IMG/VR virus record: IMGVR_UViG_3300013113_000555
Location: 25,973-89,972 of that record
Length of the DNA: 64,000 bases
Strand: one strand, 5' to 3'
DNA from: a virus
The translations under genes were made by a program, and so were the position numbers. Of the stretch, positions 36,696-46,537 are shown piece after piece. How positions within the stretch are numbered: the first letter of the stretch is position 1; each line of letters begins with the position of its first letter. The notes below the pieces were generated by a model. It ran no database searches and had not been told where the DNA came from. It worked only from the letters and a program-made list of their open reading frames with translations.

Positions 36696-37652
36696 TTATG
36701 CCATAACTATCTCAAAAGTGGCTCTTACGGTTCCCCTATGCAATCTAGCAGTAGGTGACTGCATTTCTGTAACATTTATACCATAAAATCTAGCCATCTT
36801 AAAACGATAGGCATTTACAAGTTTGGGATACATTGGTGCGTCAGGCAATATCATACCTCTGTAGTCTAAAGGATAGCCTGTAGCACTAGCAACTAAATTG
36901 TTATCATATAACCATATACTTCTGTCTTTTTCTAAAGATATTATGTCAACTAGCTGATTTCTCCACCATCTAGATTCAGATATAATATGAAATAAAACAT
37001 CAGTATAAACAAAATTGCCAACAGTACCCATTTCATAAGGTCTAAATTGCCTTCTAGAAGTTGCCTCTATGACAACCGCAGGTAATTGAACCCTATTATT
37101 AGCCAATATCTGCCAGTTACCAGAGCCAGAATCATACAATGTTGAATCGTCAACCCTTAAAGAACCATATTGAATCTCATCCCACCAAGGGGCTTGATCT
37201 GCAATATAGGTTTGAACGTTTCTATAAGAATAATTTAATTGAACATTAGAATTTTCAGGTATAGCACTATTAAATACAACTCTACCCAAAGGATAGTTAT
37301 AATGATGACCATAGGTAGCATCACCAGTTCCGTAAAAAGTACCATTCACTGTAACCCCAGAAATTTGAACAGGTTGGCTATCATAATAAACCCCTGTTTC
37401 CCAAACCCAATCTTTTCTAGCTGCTTCCCAAATTTGACCTTGTGAATAAGAAGGATCGTCTACAAGTCGCAGTTTGTCAAACGTTCCACCAAAAGCACCA
37501 GATGTAGGTATTGATACATTACTAAATGAACCTATACCTAGCAATCCCCAATCTAGATAAGACTTCATATTACTCTCAATTTGCGAAGTCAATAAAGTCT
37601 CACCAACTTGAGATACATGCTTATTTAATCTAGTATAAGAATTTACAGCCAT
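36696..37652 (-). CDS. hypothetical tail/neck structural protein (318 aa)
   Basis: A 318-residue protein with no membrane or catalytic motif. It is aromatic-rich and beta-rich (AARKDWVWETGVYYDSQPVQ, YGHHYNYPLGRVVFNSA, LDYRGMILPDAPMYPKL). It lies between the connector-like gene and the tail tube, so tail terminator or neck protein is likely, although it is longer than usual terminators. Start overlaps the preceding stop (TAATG) with AAGGAATAAA upstream. Confidence 0.5.
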   Translation of the reverse strand: MAVNSYTRLNKHVSQVGETLLTSQIESNMKSYLDWGLLGIGSFSNVSIPTSGAFGGTFDKLRLVDDPSYSQGQIWEAARKDWVWETGVYYDSQPVQISGVTVNGTFYGTGDATYGHHYNYPLGRVVFNSAIPENSNVQLNYSYRNVQTYIADQAPWWDEIQYGSLRVDDSTLYDSGSGNWQILANNRVQLPAVVIEATSRRQFRPYEMGTVGNFVYTDVLFHIISESRWWRNQLVDIISLEKDRSIWLYDNNLVASATGYPLDYRGMILPDAPMYPKLVNAYRFKMARFYGINVTEMQSPTARLHRGTVRATFEIVMA

Positions 37653-38311
37653 TATTTTATTCCTTGTGTGATCTTAGTTAGTTCTCGCCTTATAACAGCG
37701 TCTATTTTAGACTCTATAATGTCAGCAGTCTCAGTAACAAAATTATTACCTTCTGTGCCAGCAACCTCTCTAGGAACACTCCATACACCACCTTCTTGAC
37801 GAATCATTATACCTACACCAGTTCTACTTTGAGGGTAGTTACCAGCCTTGAAATTATAGCCAATAATCACTGGTGAAGTACCTACAAGAAGCAACCAATT
37901 TAGCCACTCCACCACCGTCTGACCACCAAACATATTAGTAGATATAAAAACCGCTTCCGGCAATGTTAATACATCAGAATAATCTGAACGTATTGCTCCA
38001 ATATTAATTAATCCTAAACCTTTATTTTTTTTGTATTCTACGGAAATATTATTAGCCCAATAATTTATTATTGAGTCAAACTTAGACAGGCTTTCTAGTC
38101 CTATCTGACCTCTAATATTTTGATCGCTTGCAATAGCCACATAAGCCCTTGAACTCTTTAAGGCTTCTTCTATAGTGGGGGCAAGAACTTTTTTTATATT
38201 CTTAATCAATAAGGGTGTTTTTTTTTCAAACTGTCTAGCTATTTCTTGTATTACACCCTTTTCAAATTCTGATTTAAAATTTGGTAGTTCAATAGATGCT
38301 TTAAGAGTCAT
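37652..38311 (-). CDS. head-tail connector-like protein (219 aa)
   Basis: I place the start at the ATG at 38311 because it forms an ATGA overlap with the upstream stop and follows GGGAGAAATCAGG; an upstream start at 38332 would give 7 more residues. The protein begins with a helical, charged segment (LPNFKSEFEKGVIQEIARQF) and later has a Gly-rich passage (GYNFKAGNYPQSRTGVGIMI). The length and helix-then-beta order are like HK97 gp10-type connectors. Family not certain. Confidence 0.5.
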   Translation of the reverse strand: MTLKASIELPNFKSEFEKGVIQEIARQFEKKTPLLIKNIKKVLAPTIEEALKSSRAYVAIASDQNIRGQIGLESLSKFDSIINYWANNISVEYKKNKGLGLINIGAIRSDYSDVLTLPEAVFISTNMFGGQTVVEWLNWLLLVGTSPVIIGYNFKAGNYPQSRTGVGIMIRQEGGVWSVPREVAGTEGNNFVTETADIIESKIDAVIRRELTKITQGIK

Positions 38312-38829
38312 CCTGATTTCTCCCAAAGGCAACTAATAAATGGACTATTGCCCCACCCGCAAGGTTGTGGTTCGCTTAATCTTTGATACCTATGTCTTCC
38401 ATAAGCCGCTATATCTGTAGCAACAATTAATTCTTTAGCTCTTTTTAAAGCTGGGGTATTGGTAGCAAAAGTCATAACCTGAATAGTTCCTGCTGGATTA
38501 TTTACAGTTCCTACATCCATAAATTGCTTATAGTCCCATATAACCATCAAATTAATATTTTCAGAAGTTTCTAGCCCCTTCTTGCCATTTCCATTACACA
38601 TAGGGCATATAGAACCAAAAGGAAACGGAACTGGTCCACCATCCTGAAAGCGATTAGAAGACTTATTACCTATAGGATCAAAAACGCAATTAGAACAATC
38701 TTCATACTTTGTAACACCATAATACAAGGTACAAGGAATAGTCAAAGCGTCATCGTACAATAGCGAAGATATCGCATTGTTAAATAAATTCTTTAAATCG
38801 CTATTTATGATACCAGAAAAATTATTCAT
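38308..38829 (-). CDS. head-closure-like protein with two CxxC pairs
   Basis: A 173-residue protein with CSNC and CPMC pairs (DCSNCVFDPI and GSICPMCNGNG), likely binding one zinc ion. The beta-strands before and after (DALTIPCTLYYGVTKYED, GTIQVMTFATNTPALKRAKE) and its position in the connector set suggest a head-closure or stopper protein. It ends in an ATGA overlap with the next connector gene. Confidence 0.55.
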   Translation of the reverse strand: MNNFSGIINSDLKNLFNNAISSLLYDDALTIPCTLYYGVTKYEDCSNCVFDPIGNKSSNRFQDGGPVPFPFGSICPMCNGNGKKGLETSENINLMVIWDYKQFMDVGTVNNPAGTIQVMTFATNTPALKRAKELIVATDIAAYGRHRYQRLSEPQPCGWGNSPFISCLWEKSG

Positions 38830-38830
38830 C

Positions 38831-39313
38831 TTATACTACTGTATATGAGATATGGTAGGATACATTACCTGCTGTGTTATTTATAGTTAAAGCTTCACCT
38901 AGCTCTGTTGAGAACATAGGTGAGTCTGCATCGCCTTGAACAGCAACGCCACCATTAGCTGCAACGGAAAAACCAGAAAATATAGGAGTTGCATTTGTTT
39001 GAAAAGTAACAGTAGAAGCTGCGTCTGCAACAAATGTATAGCCAACAACCTCAATCGTTCTTCCTTCGATAGCCTCAACAACAGTACCAGAAGTAGCAGC
39101 ACCAACATTTCCATCTGCCGTTCTAACAAAATCTTCATTTAAAGCATACTGATATTCATTATTAATTTGACCAGTTGTAGGCAAATTACTAACATAAGTA
39201 TCAATAAGGTAGTTTGATCCTAATGCACCGGAACCAGCACCTCTAGGTGCATTAACCAAAATAGTTCCTTCTTTATGGGTTGTGTCTGGACCCTTGGGTT
39301 GAAAAACTGTCAT
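38831..39313 (-). CDS. small virion protein, beta-rich (160 aa)
   Basis: A 160-residue protein, Gly/Ala/Thr-rich, with regular beta-strands (IEVVGYTFVADAASTVTFQT, AANGGVAVQGDADSPMFSTE, NVSYHISYTVV). It resembles small capsid or neck decoration proteins in composition. No Cys. Placed among connector genes. Start with TTGGAGAATATAAAATG. Confidence 0.5.
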   Translation of the reverse strand: MTVFQPKGPDTTHKEGTILVNAPRGAGSGALGSNYLIDTYVSNLPTTGQINNEYQYALNEDFVRTADGNVGAATSGTVVEAIEGRTIEVVGYTFVADAASTVTFQTNATPIFSGFSVAANGGVAVQGDADSPMFSTELGEALTINNTAGNVSYHISYTVV

Positions 39314-39327
39314 TTTATATTCTCCAA

Positions 39328-39876
39328 TTAATAGTTTCTATTTCTATAGGGGTTTTGAGTGTCCTGTTGTCCCAATCCTCCATCCCCCATAGGGGGATAA
39401 AAATCATTTGAAGCAAACGGAGACATAACAGCACGGATAATTCTTTTTCCTTCATAACTAAAGTTATATTCATTCTTTAATTCTTCATAGGCTTTACATG
39501 GACCGTTTGTTAATAAATCTTTTAGGTACTGACCATAAGCACCAAGTTCAAGAACAGCAGGTCCACATCTAGCCTTTACTCCTTGCAATAACGCAGCATT
39601 TCTAAAATTGCCTTCATCAGCCATACAAGAAGCTCTTAAAACCATAAAGTTAATAAATTCTACACCATCGTCTTGACCAATAGGATCGGGGCTTATTGTG
39701 TTTTGTTCAACATCAACGATATAAGAACTATTAAAGTTAATATCTACTGGTAAAAAATACGCAGCAGTAATTAAAAGTTGTTCCAATCTTGAATTTGAAT
39801 ATTTAGTCTCACCACAACCAGCATCGTTAAGCATGGTTCTTAGCATCAATAAACTAGTGTTTTGCCAACTTGCCAT
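39328..39876 (-). CDS. head-tail adaptor-like protein (182 aa)
   Basis: A 182-residue protein with helical N terminus (LLMLRTMLNDAGCGETKYSN) and 'RLEQLLITAAYFLPVDINFN', similar in shape to gp6/gp15-type adaptors that bind beneath the portal. The order portal, protease/scaffold, capsid, adaptor-like, closure-like, connector-like is consistent. The tail is Gly/Asn-rich (GDGGLGQQDTQNPYRNRNY). Start with AAGGTAATAAAATG. Confidence 0.55.
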   Translation of the reverse strand: MASWQNTSLLMLRTMLNDAGCGETKYSNSRLEQLLITAAYFLPVDINFNSSYIVDVEQNTISPDPIGQDDGVEFINFMVLRASCMADEGNFRNAALLQGVKARCGPAVLELGAYGQYLKDLLTNGPCKAYEELKNEYNFSYEGKRIIRAVMSPFASNDFYPPMGDGGLGQQDTQNPYRNRNY

Positions 39877-39885
39877 TTTATTACC

Positions 39886-40194
39886 TTATCTGTCTGACAC
39901 GAAAAGTATGCCATCGCCTTGTAATATTTGCGAAGCATTGGTATTTATAGTAATTTCTATTCTATAGGTTAAGCCGGAAGTACCGCCTTCTATATACATC
40001 TCTATTTTTGAACCATTTATGGTTTCACCAGTTATAGTTAGATCGCTTACGCCACCATCAATTTCTTCTGATGTTACACTAGCTATTGATGTTATTGTTT
40101 CACCCGAAGATAATAAAGCTGCAAATTCCATAGAGAACCTACGCTTTTCACCCGGTTGTTTACAAAGTCTTTGATTTGCTGTAATATTTGACAT
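39886..40194 (-). CDS. small beta-sandwich phage protein (102 aa)
   Basis: A 102-residue protein of a type common near phage connector genes: 'LCKQPGEKRRFSMEFAALLS', then 'GETITSIASVTSEEIDGGVS' and 'IEMYIEGGTSGLTYRIEITI'. The Q-PGE-x-R and G-T/E-TI-S patterns recur in such proteins. Function unknown; likely virion-associated. Confidence 0.5.
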   Translation of the reverse strand: MSNITANQRLCKQPGEKRRFSMEFAALLSSGETITSIASVTSEEIDGGVSDLTITGETINGSKIEMYIEGGTSGLTYRIEITINTNASQILQGDGILFVSDR

Positions 40195-40203
40195 TTTTTA
40201 CCC

Positions 40204-40740
40204 CTAATTGTAGGACGTTCCTCTTTCATTTATAATCCAAGTACTGTTTTGACTATCTACTTTCCAAGTATCTGATTGAGCAACCCTTATCCATTCGGAA
40301 CTTCTTTCTGGTATAGCCCAAAGAACACCCCTTCGGTCTAGAACCCATATTAAAGTTTGACCAACTATATCTATAGGTAAGTCATTGTTTACTATAATGC
40401 TCGATAGTATTTCTATTGGTAAATCTTGCTGAGTAAATACAGCTATTACCTGTCTAAATTCTATAGGCAAGTTCTGTTGTGGTAGTTGTATATTCCTTAA
40501 ATGTTCAATAGGTAAATTATTAATAAAATTAACATTAGCCAGTGTCTCTATTGGTTTATTAAAATCAATAGAAAGCTGCTCTAATGTTTCAATAGGTAAA
40601 GATAAAATTACAGAAACTATGTTAACCGCATCCGTATAATACCAACCAAAAGTTGATACAGGAGTAAGGTTATCGGTCAGAGTAGGCTCTGTATACCAAC
40701 CTTGGGTTGATACAGATGTTAAGTCTGTTCCAATAGTCAT
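40204..40740 (-). CDS. hypothetical virion protein with six LPIE-type repeats
   Basis: A 178-residue protein. The middle carries short repeats at irregular spacing: LPIETL, KPIETL, LPIEHL, LPIEFR, LPIEIL, LPIDIV. The ends are different: an N-terminal repeated 'STxGWYxxP/D' pattern and a C-terminal 'SDTWKVDSQNSTWIINE'. The last resembles part of the 56-residue protein at 49299-49469. The repeats suggest an extended or beta-prism-like spacer. Start overlaps the upstream stop (TAATG). Confidence 0.5.
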   Translation of the reverse strand: MTIGTDLTSVSTQGWYTEPTLTDNLTPVSTFGWYYTDAVNIVSVILSLPIETLEQLSIDFNKPIETLANVNFINNLPIEHLRNIQLPQQNLPIEFRQVIAVFTQQDLPIEILSSIIVNNDLPIDIVGQTLIWVLDRRGVLWAIPERSSEWIRVAQSDTWKVDSQNSTWIINERGTSYN

Positions 40741-41411
40741 TAGCTTCTGTTTCTTTCATTACCTGATTTCGTTAGTGTGTAAAGTATTGTTGAGTTATCT
40801 TGTGCATAAAATTCAAATACACCAGTTCCGTTTTCAAGTATTCTTCCTTGTGCCATTGATAGTAATATATCCATAATATCGCCAAATGGAACTCCGTCAT
40901 ATTGTGTATTGTTTAATTCGTTTACTACCCCAGTTGGCAGCGTTGTTTGAATAGTTGTTGTTTGTTCTGATATTGTACCAGTAGTTGCTATTCCAGCAGC
41001 AATAAGATCGTCATAGTTTATTGATATTCTATCAATAAGATTAGAAACCTGTGCTTGTGCTAGTTTAACCTGCCCTTCTGTTGTAAATGGACTAGTAAAA
41101 TCATCAGAGAATACGTTTCCAACAAAGTTGGTATTGTCCGATATCTGTATTTGCCAGTTATTAATTGTAAAAAATGTAGCCCCAAGAAAATTTCCTTCAA
41201 CAGTGGGGTCTCCACCTACTGATCTGCACGCTGGTACAAATTTTAAATAATCTCTTAATTTGCTCCATTGCTTCCAAGACGAATAAATATCATCTTCTAT
41301 ACTTATAGAAGATTCACCATCATTTATAATAATAAGCTTATTGGGTCCATCAAAAGTAACTTTATGATAAAGTTGCCAAAGATCATCCCCCCATATTTGC
41401 CATAATAACAT
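40740..41411 (-). CDS. virion structural protein with 'VGGDPxxxGNFLG' motif (223 aa)
   Basis: A 223-residue protein. 'WKQWSKLRDYLKFVPACRSV' followed by 'GGDPTVEGNFLGATFFTINN' and 'WQIQISDNTNFVG' matches a pattern I recall from a structural protein family of tailed phages (W-x-x-W, R-x-VGGDP, FF-x-NGW). The C-terminal third has a small alpha/beta tail (FGDIMDILLSMAQGRILENG, then VFEFYAQDNSTILYTLTKSG). Exact place in the virion is unknown. Start TAATG overlaps the preceding gene. Confidence 0.55.
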   Translation of the reverse strand: MLLWQIWGDDLWQLYHKVTFDGPNKLIIINDGESSISIEDDIYSSWKQWSKLRDYLKFVPACRSVGGDPTVEGNFLGATFFTINNWQIQISDNTNFVGNVFSDDFTSPFTTEGQVKLAQAQVSNLIDRISINYDDLIAAGIATTGTISEQTTTIQTTLPTGVVNELNNTQYDGVPFGDIMDILLSMAQGRILENGTGVFEFYAQDNSTILYTLTKSGNERNRS

Positions 41412-43918
41412 TATATATGCTCGATAAAGTTCATAGAAGCGACTGCACTGATAGATTTAGGTTCAGTGTTTTGCGACTCTATTGTTAATACTTGATTTTG
41501 TAAGTCTTCGGCGTAAGCTGTTAGGTTGAACGCAATGTCAAGGTCGTCTGTTCTTTCTTCAAATTCCCACTGTTCCCATTCTCCATAGTGCGACTTCCAC
41601 CACCAGCCATGACCCCAAGCTACGGATGTAACAAACACAGCAGCAGAACCCGTAGTGCTAGAGAAGCCCACACCATTAGCTTTGTGTCCTACTGTTGCAC
41701 CAGAAAACTTACCGTTGTAAGAGCCATAATTAGCTGTAGTCGATCCATCTGCTTCTGTTCCGTGAGCATCAGAAGATGGTGCGATTCTAACTCTTGTGAT
41801 CGCTCCACCACCGTCTACTTCACAGACTTTCAAAACAGCCTCTCTGTGATTTTTAATACCAGAATCTAACTCAAGAAGATCGCCAACTGTGTAGCCAGTT
41901 CCACCGGAACCGATAGTAGGAACCCCACCAATTCGGAAACCCGTCATACCATCACTCCAATCAACATTACTAAGGTTAGCATTGTGTGGAGTCCAAATAG
42001 CATCAGCTACTTGAGAATTCTTTCTGATCCTCAGTAGTGCTGGTCCATCGGCCAACCCAGCGATTATGTGGTCGCCAGTACCAGCGGCAATGTTGATAGC
42101 AGATGCGTCTACAACCGCACCCGTATATGTTGAGGCAAGCTGAAAATCATCGCTATCAGTAACAATGACATAGTAAATTCCGTAATCATCAAGACCAGAC
42201 AACGCAGTATTACCATTAGATTGATAGAATACGGGAGTTCCGGTTGTTAAGCCGTGATTTTTAATTGTGATCGTATCTGTACCAGCATCAACTGCGGTCG
42301 CAGCATCAAACGTTCTACTAATCCTGTCGTCCAATAAGGAAACTGCAACATCTGCTAATTGGGTATATGCCCTGTTGTCTAATCCTGTCGGACCTCTGGT
42401 TGCTCTTGCTTGAACTCCAAAAATAGGAATCTCACCAGCCGTACTATCAATGTGCCTCACATCTCGCTGTGCATTACCGTGATGGTAGCTAGGCATATGG
42501 TCATCGTTGGTCTGCTTGAACACACCAATTTTGTTGATCTTTAGAATAGTTTCCTGACCAGCAGAACCAGAGCCATTGTTCAATACTTCTGCCCTAAATG
42601 GTAATGCAGAAACAGGCGTTGGTGTAATGGAATCTTTATTATAGAACTTGAATTCGTGACAGATGATTTTCTCACCAGAGTCATTGTACACACCAAACCT
42701 AGCTTTACCAACGCCATTATTAGGAATGGTGATAAAGTAAACGTTTGTCTTAGTAAAATCTAAAACAAAACCTTGGTTGTCTGATCCGTCTAACTGATTC
42801 ACATTAAATTCAGACTGAGGAATAAAATCGCTAACTACGCTTCCAGTAGAGTTGCTTCTGTGGGCAACGCATACAATTGTTTCTCCACCAGTGTTTTCTC
42901 CACCGCTAGGGTCAAAGTCAGTATTTGTACCGTTAGCTTCTAGGATTTCCCAAAAGAAACCATTATTGTCATCGTAGAATCCATACCTTCTGGTGACACC
43001 CGGAGTAGCTGCCGTTTGATGAACAGCAAACTGAATTTCCGTGTCTCCACCTCTACAAAGGGGAACGTAGAACTGGCTAGTCATAACCGATCCACACCCA
43101 GCAACAGTTCCACCAGTGGTTAGGTGCAATGTTTTAGTAACCTCGTCTGCACCAACAATCCCAACAGAAGTAATAACTGCACTTTCTTCTCCATCAATAC
43201 TCATATTTCTGATGGTTTCGGCAGCTTGAAACGGAGTTAGGGTAGCGTTAACCACATCTCGTAAATACAAAATATTGTTAGCCGTGTCTGTAGATTTCAC
43301 TACTCCGTAAGCACCGCTAGTGTCTCCTCTTACTTTGTCTCCAACAGTAAATCCAGAACCAACATTTACTCCACTATTGTATTTGATCGCAACTTCTTCT
43401 GAAACATACTCAGGGTCAGTCGCATCAGCCACATAGTCAAAGTTGAAGGTAAACTCTGGAACATTATTTAATGTAATAGAATATGCTTGGGTATCAGCAG
43501 AAACACCCGGAAGGGCGACACGCAAAAAGTTTTGGTCAGTAATAGACGCTCTAAACTCTGGATTATTAGAGTCAACAATTGTATTAGCCTGATAGTAAAT
43601 ATCACTAATCTGTTCTGCATCACCAGCAGAAGTATTAACATCTGCTGTATAAGTGCCTCCAATACTAATTTGATCGTTGTCTGCAAATGCCCCAGTAACT
43701 TCTTTGAGGAAAAGCTGTCCAGCACCGCTAGAAAAACCAGCAACATTTACACCTGTAATAACAGCCGATCCGCCACTAGTTACTATTGTATCGCCTACAA
43801 AAAACTGTTGTCCAGGTTGTAGATTATCATAAAACAGAGAAGTTCTCTTGAAAGTACCTAATTTTTTACCGGTACTATCAGGAGGTATCTGTATGCTTGA
43901 AGTATTTATATGGGTCAT
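41411..43918 (-). CDS. large virion structural protein (835 aa)
   Basis: An 835-residue beta-rich protein with Gly/Asn/Asp-rich turns. It has modules such as 'SGAYGVVKSTDTANNILYLR' and 'AGQLFLKEVTGAFADNDQIS', the style of proteins that decorate capsid or neck. The first module type (xYGVVKSxDxAxNIxxL) also occurs in the 582-residue protein at 46797-48545. Its position between capsid and connector genes is unusual for a tail fibre. No catalytic motif seen. Start with AAAAAGGAAATTGTAAATG. Confidence 0.55.
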   Translation of the reverse strand: MTHINTSSIQIPPDSTGKKLGTFKRTSLFYDNLQPGQQFFVGDTIVTSGGSAVITGVNVAGFSSGAGQLFLKEVTGAFADNDQISIGGTYTADVNTSAGDAEQISDIYYQANTIVDSNNPEFRASITDQNFLRVALPGVSADTQAYSITLNNVPEFTFNFDYVADATDPEYVSEEVAIKYNSGVNVGSGFTVGDKVRGDTSGAYGVVKSTDTANNILYLRDVVNATLTPFQAAETIRNMSIDGEESAVITSVGIVGADEVTKTLHLTTGGTVAGCGSVMTSQFYVPLCRGGDTEIQFAVHQTAATPGVTRRYGFYDDNNGFFWEILEANGTNTDFDPSGGENTGGETIVCVAHRSNSTGSVVSDFIPQSEFNVNQLDGSDNQGFVLDFTKTNVYFITIPNNGVGKARFGVYNDSGEKIICHEFKFYNKDSITPTPVSALPFRAEVLNNGSGSAGQETILKINKIGVFKQTNDDHMPSYHHGNAQRDVRHIDSTAGEIPIFGVQARATRGPTGLDNRAYTQLADVAVSLLDDRISRTFDAATAVDAGTDTITIKNHGLTTGTPVFYQSNGNTALSGLDDYGIYYVIVTDSDDFQLASTYTGAVVDASAINIAAGTGDHIIAGLADGPALLRIRKNSQVADAIWTPHNANLSNVDWSDGMTGFRIGGVPTIGSGGTGYTVGDLLELDSGIKNHREAVLKVCEVDGGGAITRVRIAPSSDAHGTEADGSTTANYGSYNGKFSGATVGHKANGVGFSSTTGSAAVFVTSVAWGHGWWWKSHYGEWEQWEFEERTDDLDIAFNLTAYAEDLQNQVLTIESQNTEPKSISAVASMNFIEHI

Positions 43919-43941
43919 TTACAATTTCCTTTTTATATATT

Positions 43942-43982
43942 AAAACGAAAGCCCTCTCCCTATATTGTATAAGGAGAGAGCC
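43942..43982 (-). terminator. rho-independent terminator after the 844-residue virion gene
   Basis: On the minus strand GGCTCTCTCC (43982-43973) pairs with GGGAGAGGGC (43960-43951) across a loop that can also pair TATA/TATA, and is followed by TTTCGTTTT. The stop codon of the gene is 19 bases before it. Classic layout on the minus strand. Confidence 0.8.
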
Positions 43983-44000
43983 ATAAATCGTTTTTAAAGA

Positions 44001-46535
44001 TCACGGATTGCTATAGTTACGCTCAAGGGCGGATACAAGTGAGAAGACGTTTGTAGATTGTCTAGTCACAGTTCCAGCAGTTGAAACGTACTGAGCAGTA
44101 TTCAACCCAATAGCAACAATAGTAACAGGGGCGTTTTCACCAGCAGAAGCAGCACCACGCTGAGTGTTGTTATCAAAGTCAAATTCAAAATCAACCGGAG
44201 AGGTTGTAATATCAGCAGCTACTCCAGCGATCATATCATTTCCAGAAGTATCCTTAACAATAATGGCTTCATCAGTACCATAGTCACGACCAGTATTATC
44301 TCCTGCATCATCATTAGTAAAGAATACAACAATCTTTGTATCGTCGTCATCAATAATGTTCTGGTTAACAGAAATACTAATAATAGACAAGAAAGCAAAG
44401 TTTCTACCAACACCAAGAACATCGTTGAAAGTAACATTGTTTTTCTCATTTGCATTGAGGTCGTCAATAAACAAATTCAAAGTTGTACCATTTGGAGAAG
44501 CAAAACTCATTAAAAGATCAGTTACATCACCACGGAAAACATTTCCAGCAGTAGAAATATCTGATACTGGTCTAAAGTCACTATCGTCTAGACTTGTAGC
44601 GAATCCGCGACGAAGTTGCTTTTGTAACCACTGGAAACAGTTAGCAAGAGTACCGTTATTACCAAACAGTCTCCAATTAAAGCTAAACGCTTGTGACTGA
44701 GGACTTCTGATAAAGCCGTTCTCACCACTAAGTACAGCGGTAGCATCGTCTGCATTAGCAGTAAGTGTATTGTCTTGGAAAAGACTAAGAGTATCGTTTG
44801 TAGAAGTAGTTGTACTAATTCCAGAGATAACATAGCTTCCATCATTTGCTGCATCTTCTGCACTTCCAACTCTAACAACACCACCAACCTTGTAGCCTTG
44901 GGTAGAGAAGTTAGTACCATCTAGATCAACGATTGTGTCTGGAGTACCAGCATTAAAATCAAAACCAAGAGCAGAAGGACCAACATCTGTTGCTGTTTCT
45001 TTCTTATACTGCAAGTACATACCTGGGCGATAAACTTCAAAGTTATAATCGGCAGCGGTCTGAACAGTAGGGAAAGGTTGATCTTGTGTATCAAGAACAA
45101 TATTGTTCAAGTCTGTACGACTAAGAACTTTATAGGTTCCAACTTCATCAACTGTATTATCTGTTCCAGAAGCAAGAATACCAACAATATCTCCAGCAAC
45201 AACACCAGAACTAACAAAATCAGAGAAAGCACTAGTTAAAGTACCTGAAGCATCTGAACCACCGATGTTTTGAAGACGAGCATCTGATCTTTCATTAGCC
45301 CTTCTTCTGCTGTAAACAACACTTGTAATACTACCCTCGGTAGGAATAGAAACGGTAGGCTCTTGTAAAAGAGTAAGCTGGGTTGAACTATCTACAGAAA
45401 TAACTTCAAAGAAATCATCATCTAGGGCAGTATCTACCCCTTGAAGATTAACAAAGTCTTTGGTAGTGATACCAGAAGCATTTAAGTCACCAGCACCAAA
45501 AGTTAAAGTAAAAGTATTTTCCTGTGCTGTTGCAGAACTTGCAGCAGAAGTACCATCTGTAGCAGTGAACAAAGGCACACCTGTTTGATAAATTTTATTA
45601 CCACCAGCCAAATCTCCATCTGAATCAACAATAGCAGGATCATCAATATGAGAAACTGGGAATCTATTAACAATTGTTTCAAGGGTACTAACACCAATGT
45701 CACTAATTTGAGATTCAGCGTATGACTTACCCTTCTTTCTAGCAAAAATCTTCAAGAAACCTCTTAGGTCGTCACCAGCAATATCATCAACCAAAATAGC
45801 TTGATTAACAGGACCAGTTAAGATAAAGTTTCTAGGATCAGTAGCAGTACCAGAAGTAGAGTCTACTTGCTGATAATAAACTTGAGTATCGGCGTCTAGT
45901 GAACCGAGAGTAATAATACCAGCATATCTTTGTTGGGTAGTACCGGCACTATTAATAGCTGCCCAACCACCTGTACGAATCAGGTTTCTACTGTCGTCAT
46001 CTCTCCAATTCCAATCACCATGAGTAGGACCACCAATTTCAAACTGCTCTCGCGTTATAGACTCAAGCGGGAAAACAAATTGAATTAGATCAACATATCC
46101 TGAACCAGCAGTTTTCCATTCTTCTTTAAGAAACGAATAAACAGCCTGCAAAGTAGCACCGTCAGTTACAGTACCACCAGTGGGTTCAAGAACAGCATAA
46201 TTAATATCAGTTTCACCAGTAGCACCGAAGGGTTGATCTACTAATATTCCAGTAGTACCAACAAGACCCGTAATATTCCAATGGTTTACATTTTGACCAT
46301 TTAAAATAGTTAAAATGTCTCCACTAGCCACGCCAGAGCCAGCAAAATCAGCAGCTTTAAAAGCATAAGGATATGCTTGGTCACCTTGTGTTTCACCAAT
46401 GCCGGTTTCAGCTAGTAGATTATAGTCTACTAAAGGAGTAGTAGAATTTACAGGCTTAATGCCAACCTTCTCATTATAATAGTCAACCAAAACCTGTAAT
46501 CTGTCTAGATTATCAGGATCGACAATAATAGCCAT
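44001..46535 (-). CDS. large virion structural protein (844 aa) ending RNYSNP
   Basis: An 844-residue, acidic, beta-rich protein (DSTQLTLLQEPTVSIPTEGS, KVGGVVRVGSAEDAANDGSY, VGTYKVLSRTDLNNIVLDTQ). It begins MAIIVDPDNLDRLQVLVDYY. Its last residues, ALERNYSNP, resemble the end of the 582-residue protein (VFDRNYDNP), hinting at a shared assembly tail. I could not place it among sheath, fibre or decoration families. Good start (GGAGAATAAATATG). It is followed by a strong terminator. Confidence 0.55.
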   Translation of the reverse strand: MAIIVDPDNLDRLQVLVDYYNEKVGIKPVNSTTPLVDYNLLAETGIGETQGDQAYPYAFKAADFAGSGVASGDILTILNGQNVNHWNITGLVGTTGILVDQPFGATGETDINYAVLEPTGGTVTDGATLQAVYSFLKEEWKTAGSGYVDLIQFVFPLESITREQFEIGGPTHGDWNWRDDDSRNLIRTGGWAAINSAGTTQQRYAGIITLGSLDADTQVYYQQVDSTSGTATDPRNFILTGPVNQAILVDDIAGDDLRGFLKIFARKKGKSYAESQISDIGVSTLETIVNRFPVSHIDDPAIVDSDGDLAGGNKIYQTGVPLFTATDGTSAASSATAQENTFTLTFGAGDLNASGITTKDFVNLQGVDTALDDDFFEVISVDSSTQLTLLQEPTVSIPTEGSITSVVYSRRRANERSDARLQNIGGSDASGTLTSAFSDFVSSGVVAGDIVGILASGTDNTVDEVGTYKVLSRTDLNNIVLDTQDQPFPTVQTAADYNFEVYRPGMYLQYKKETATDVGPSALGFDFNAGTPDTIVDLDGTNFSTQGYKVGGVVRVGSAEDAANDGSYVISGISTTTSTNDTLSLFQDNTLTANADDATAVLSGENGFIRSPQSQAFSFNWRLFGNNGTLANCFQWLQKQLRRGFATSLDDSDFRPVSDISTAGNVFRGDVTDLLMSFASPNGTTLNLFIDDLNANEKNNVTFNDVLGVGRNFAFLSIISISVNQNIIDDDDTKIVVFFTNDDAGDNTGRDYGTDEAIIVKDTSGNDMIAGVAADITTSPVDFEFDFDNNTQRGAASAGENAPVTIVAIGLNTAQYVSTAGTVTRQSTNVFSLVSALERNYSNP

Positions 46536-46537
46536 AT

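Noticed and set aside
38878-38885. TATAAATA on the minus strand as a late promoter
   Set aside because: It lies inside a small structural gene and is expected by chance in AT-rich DNA.
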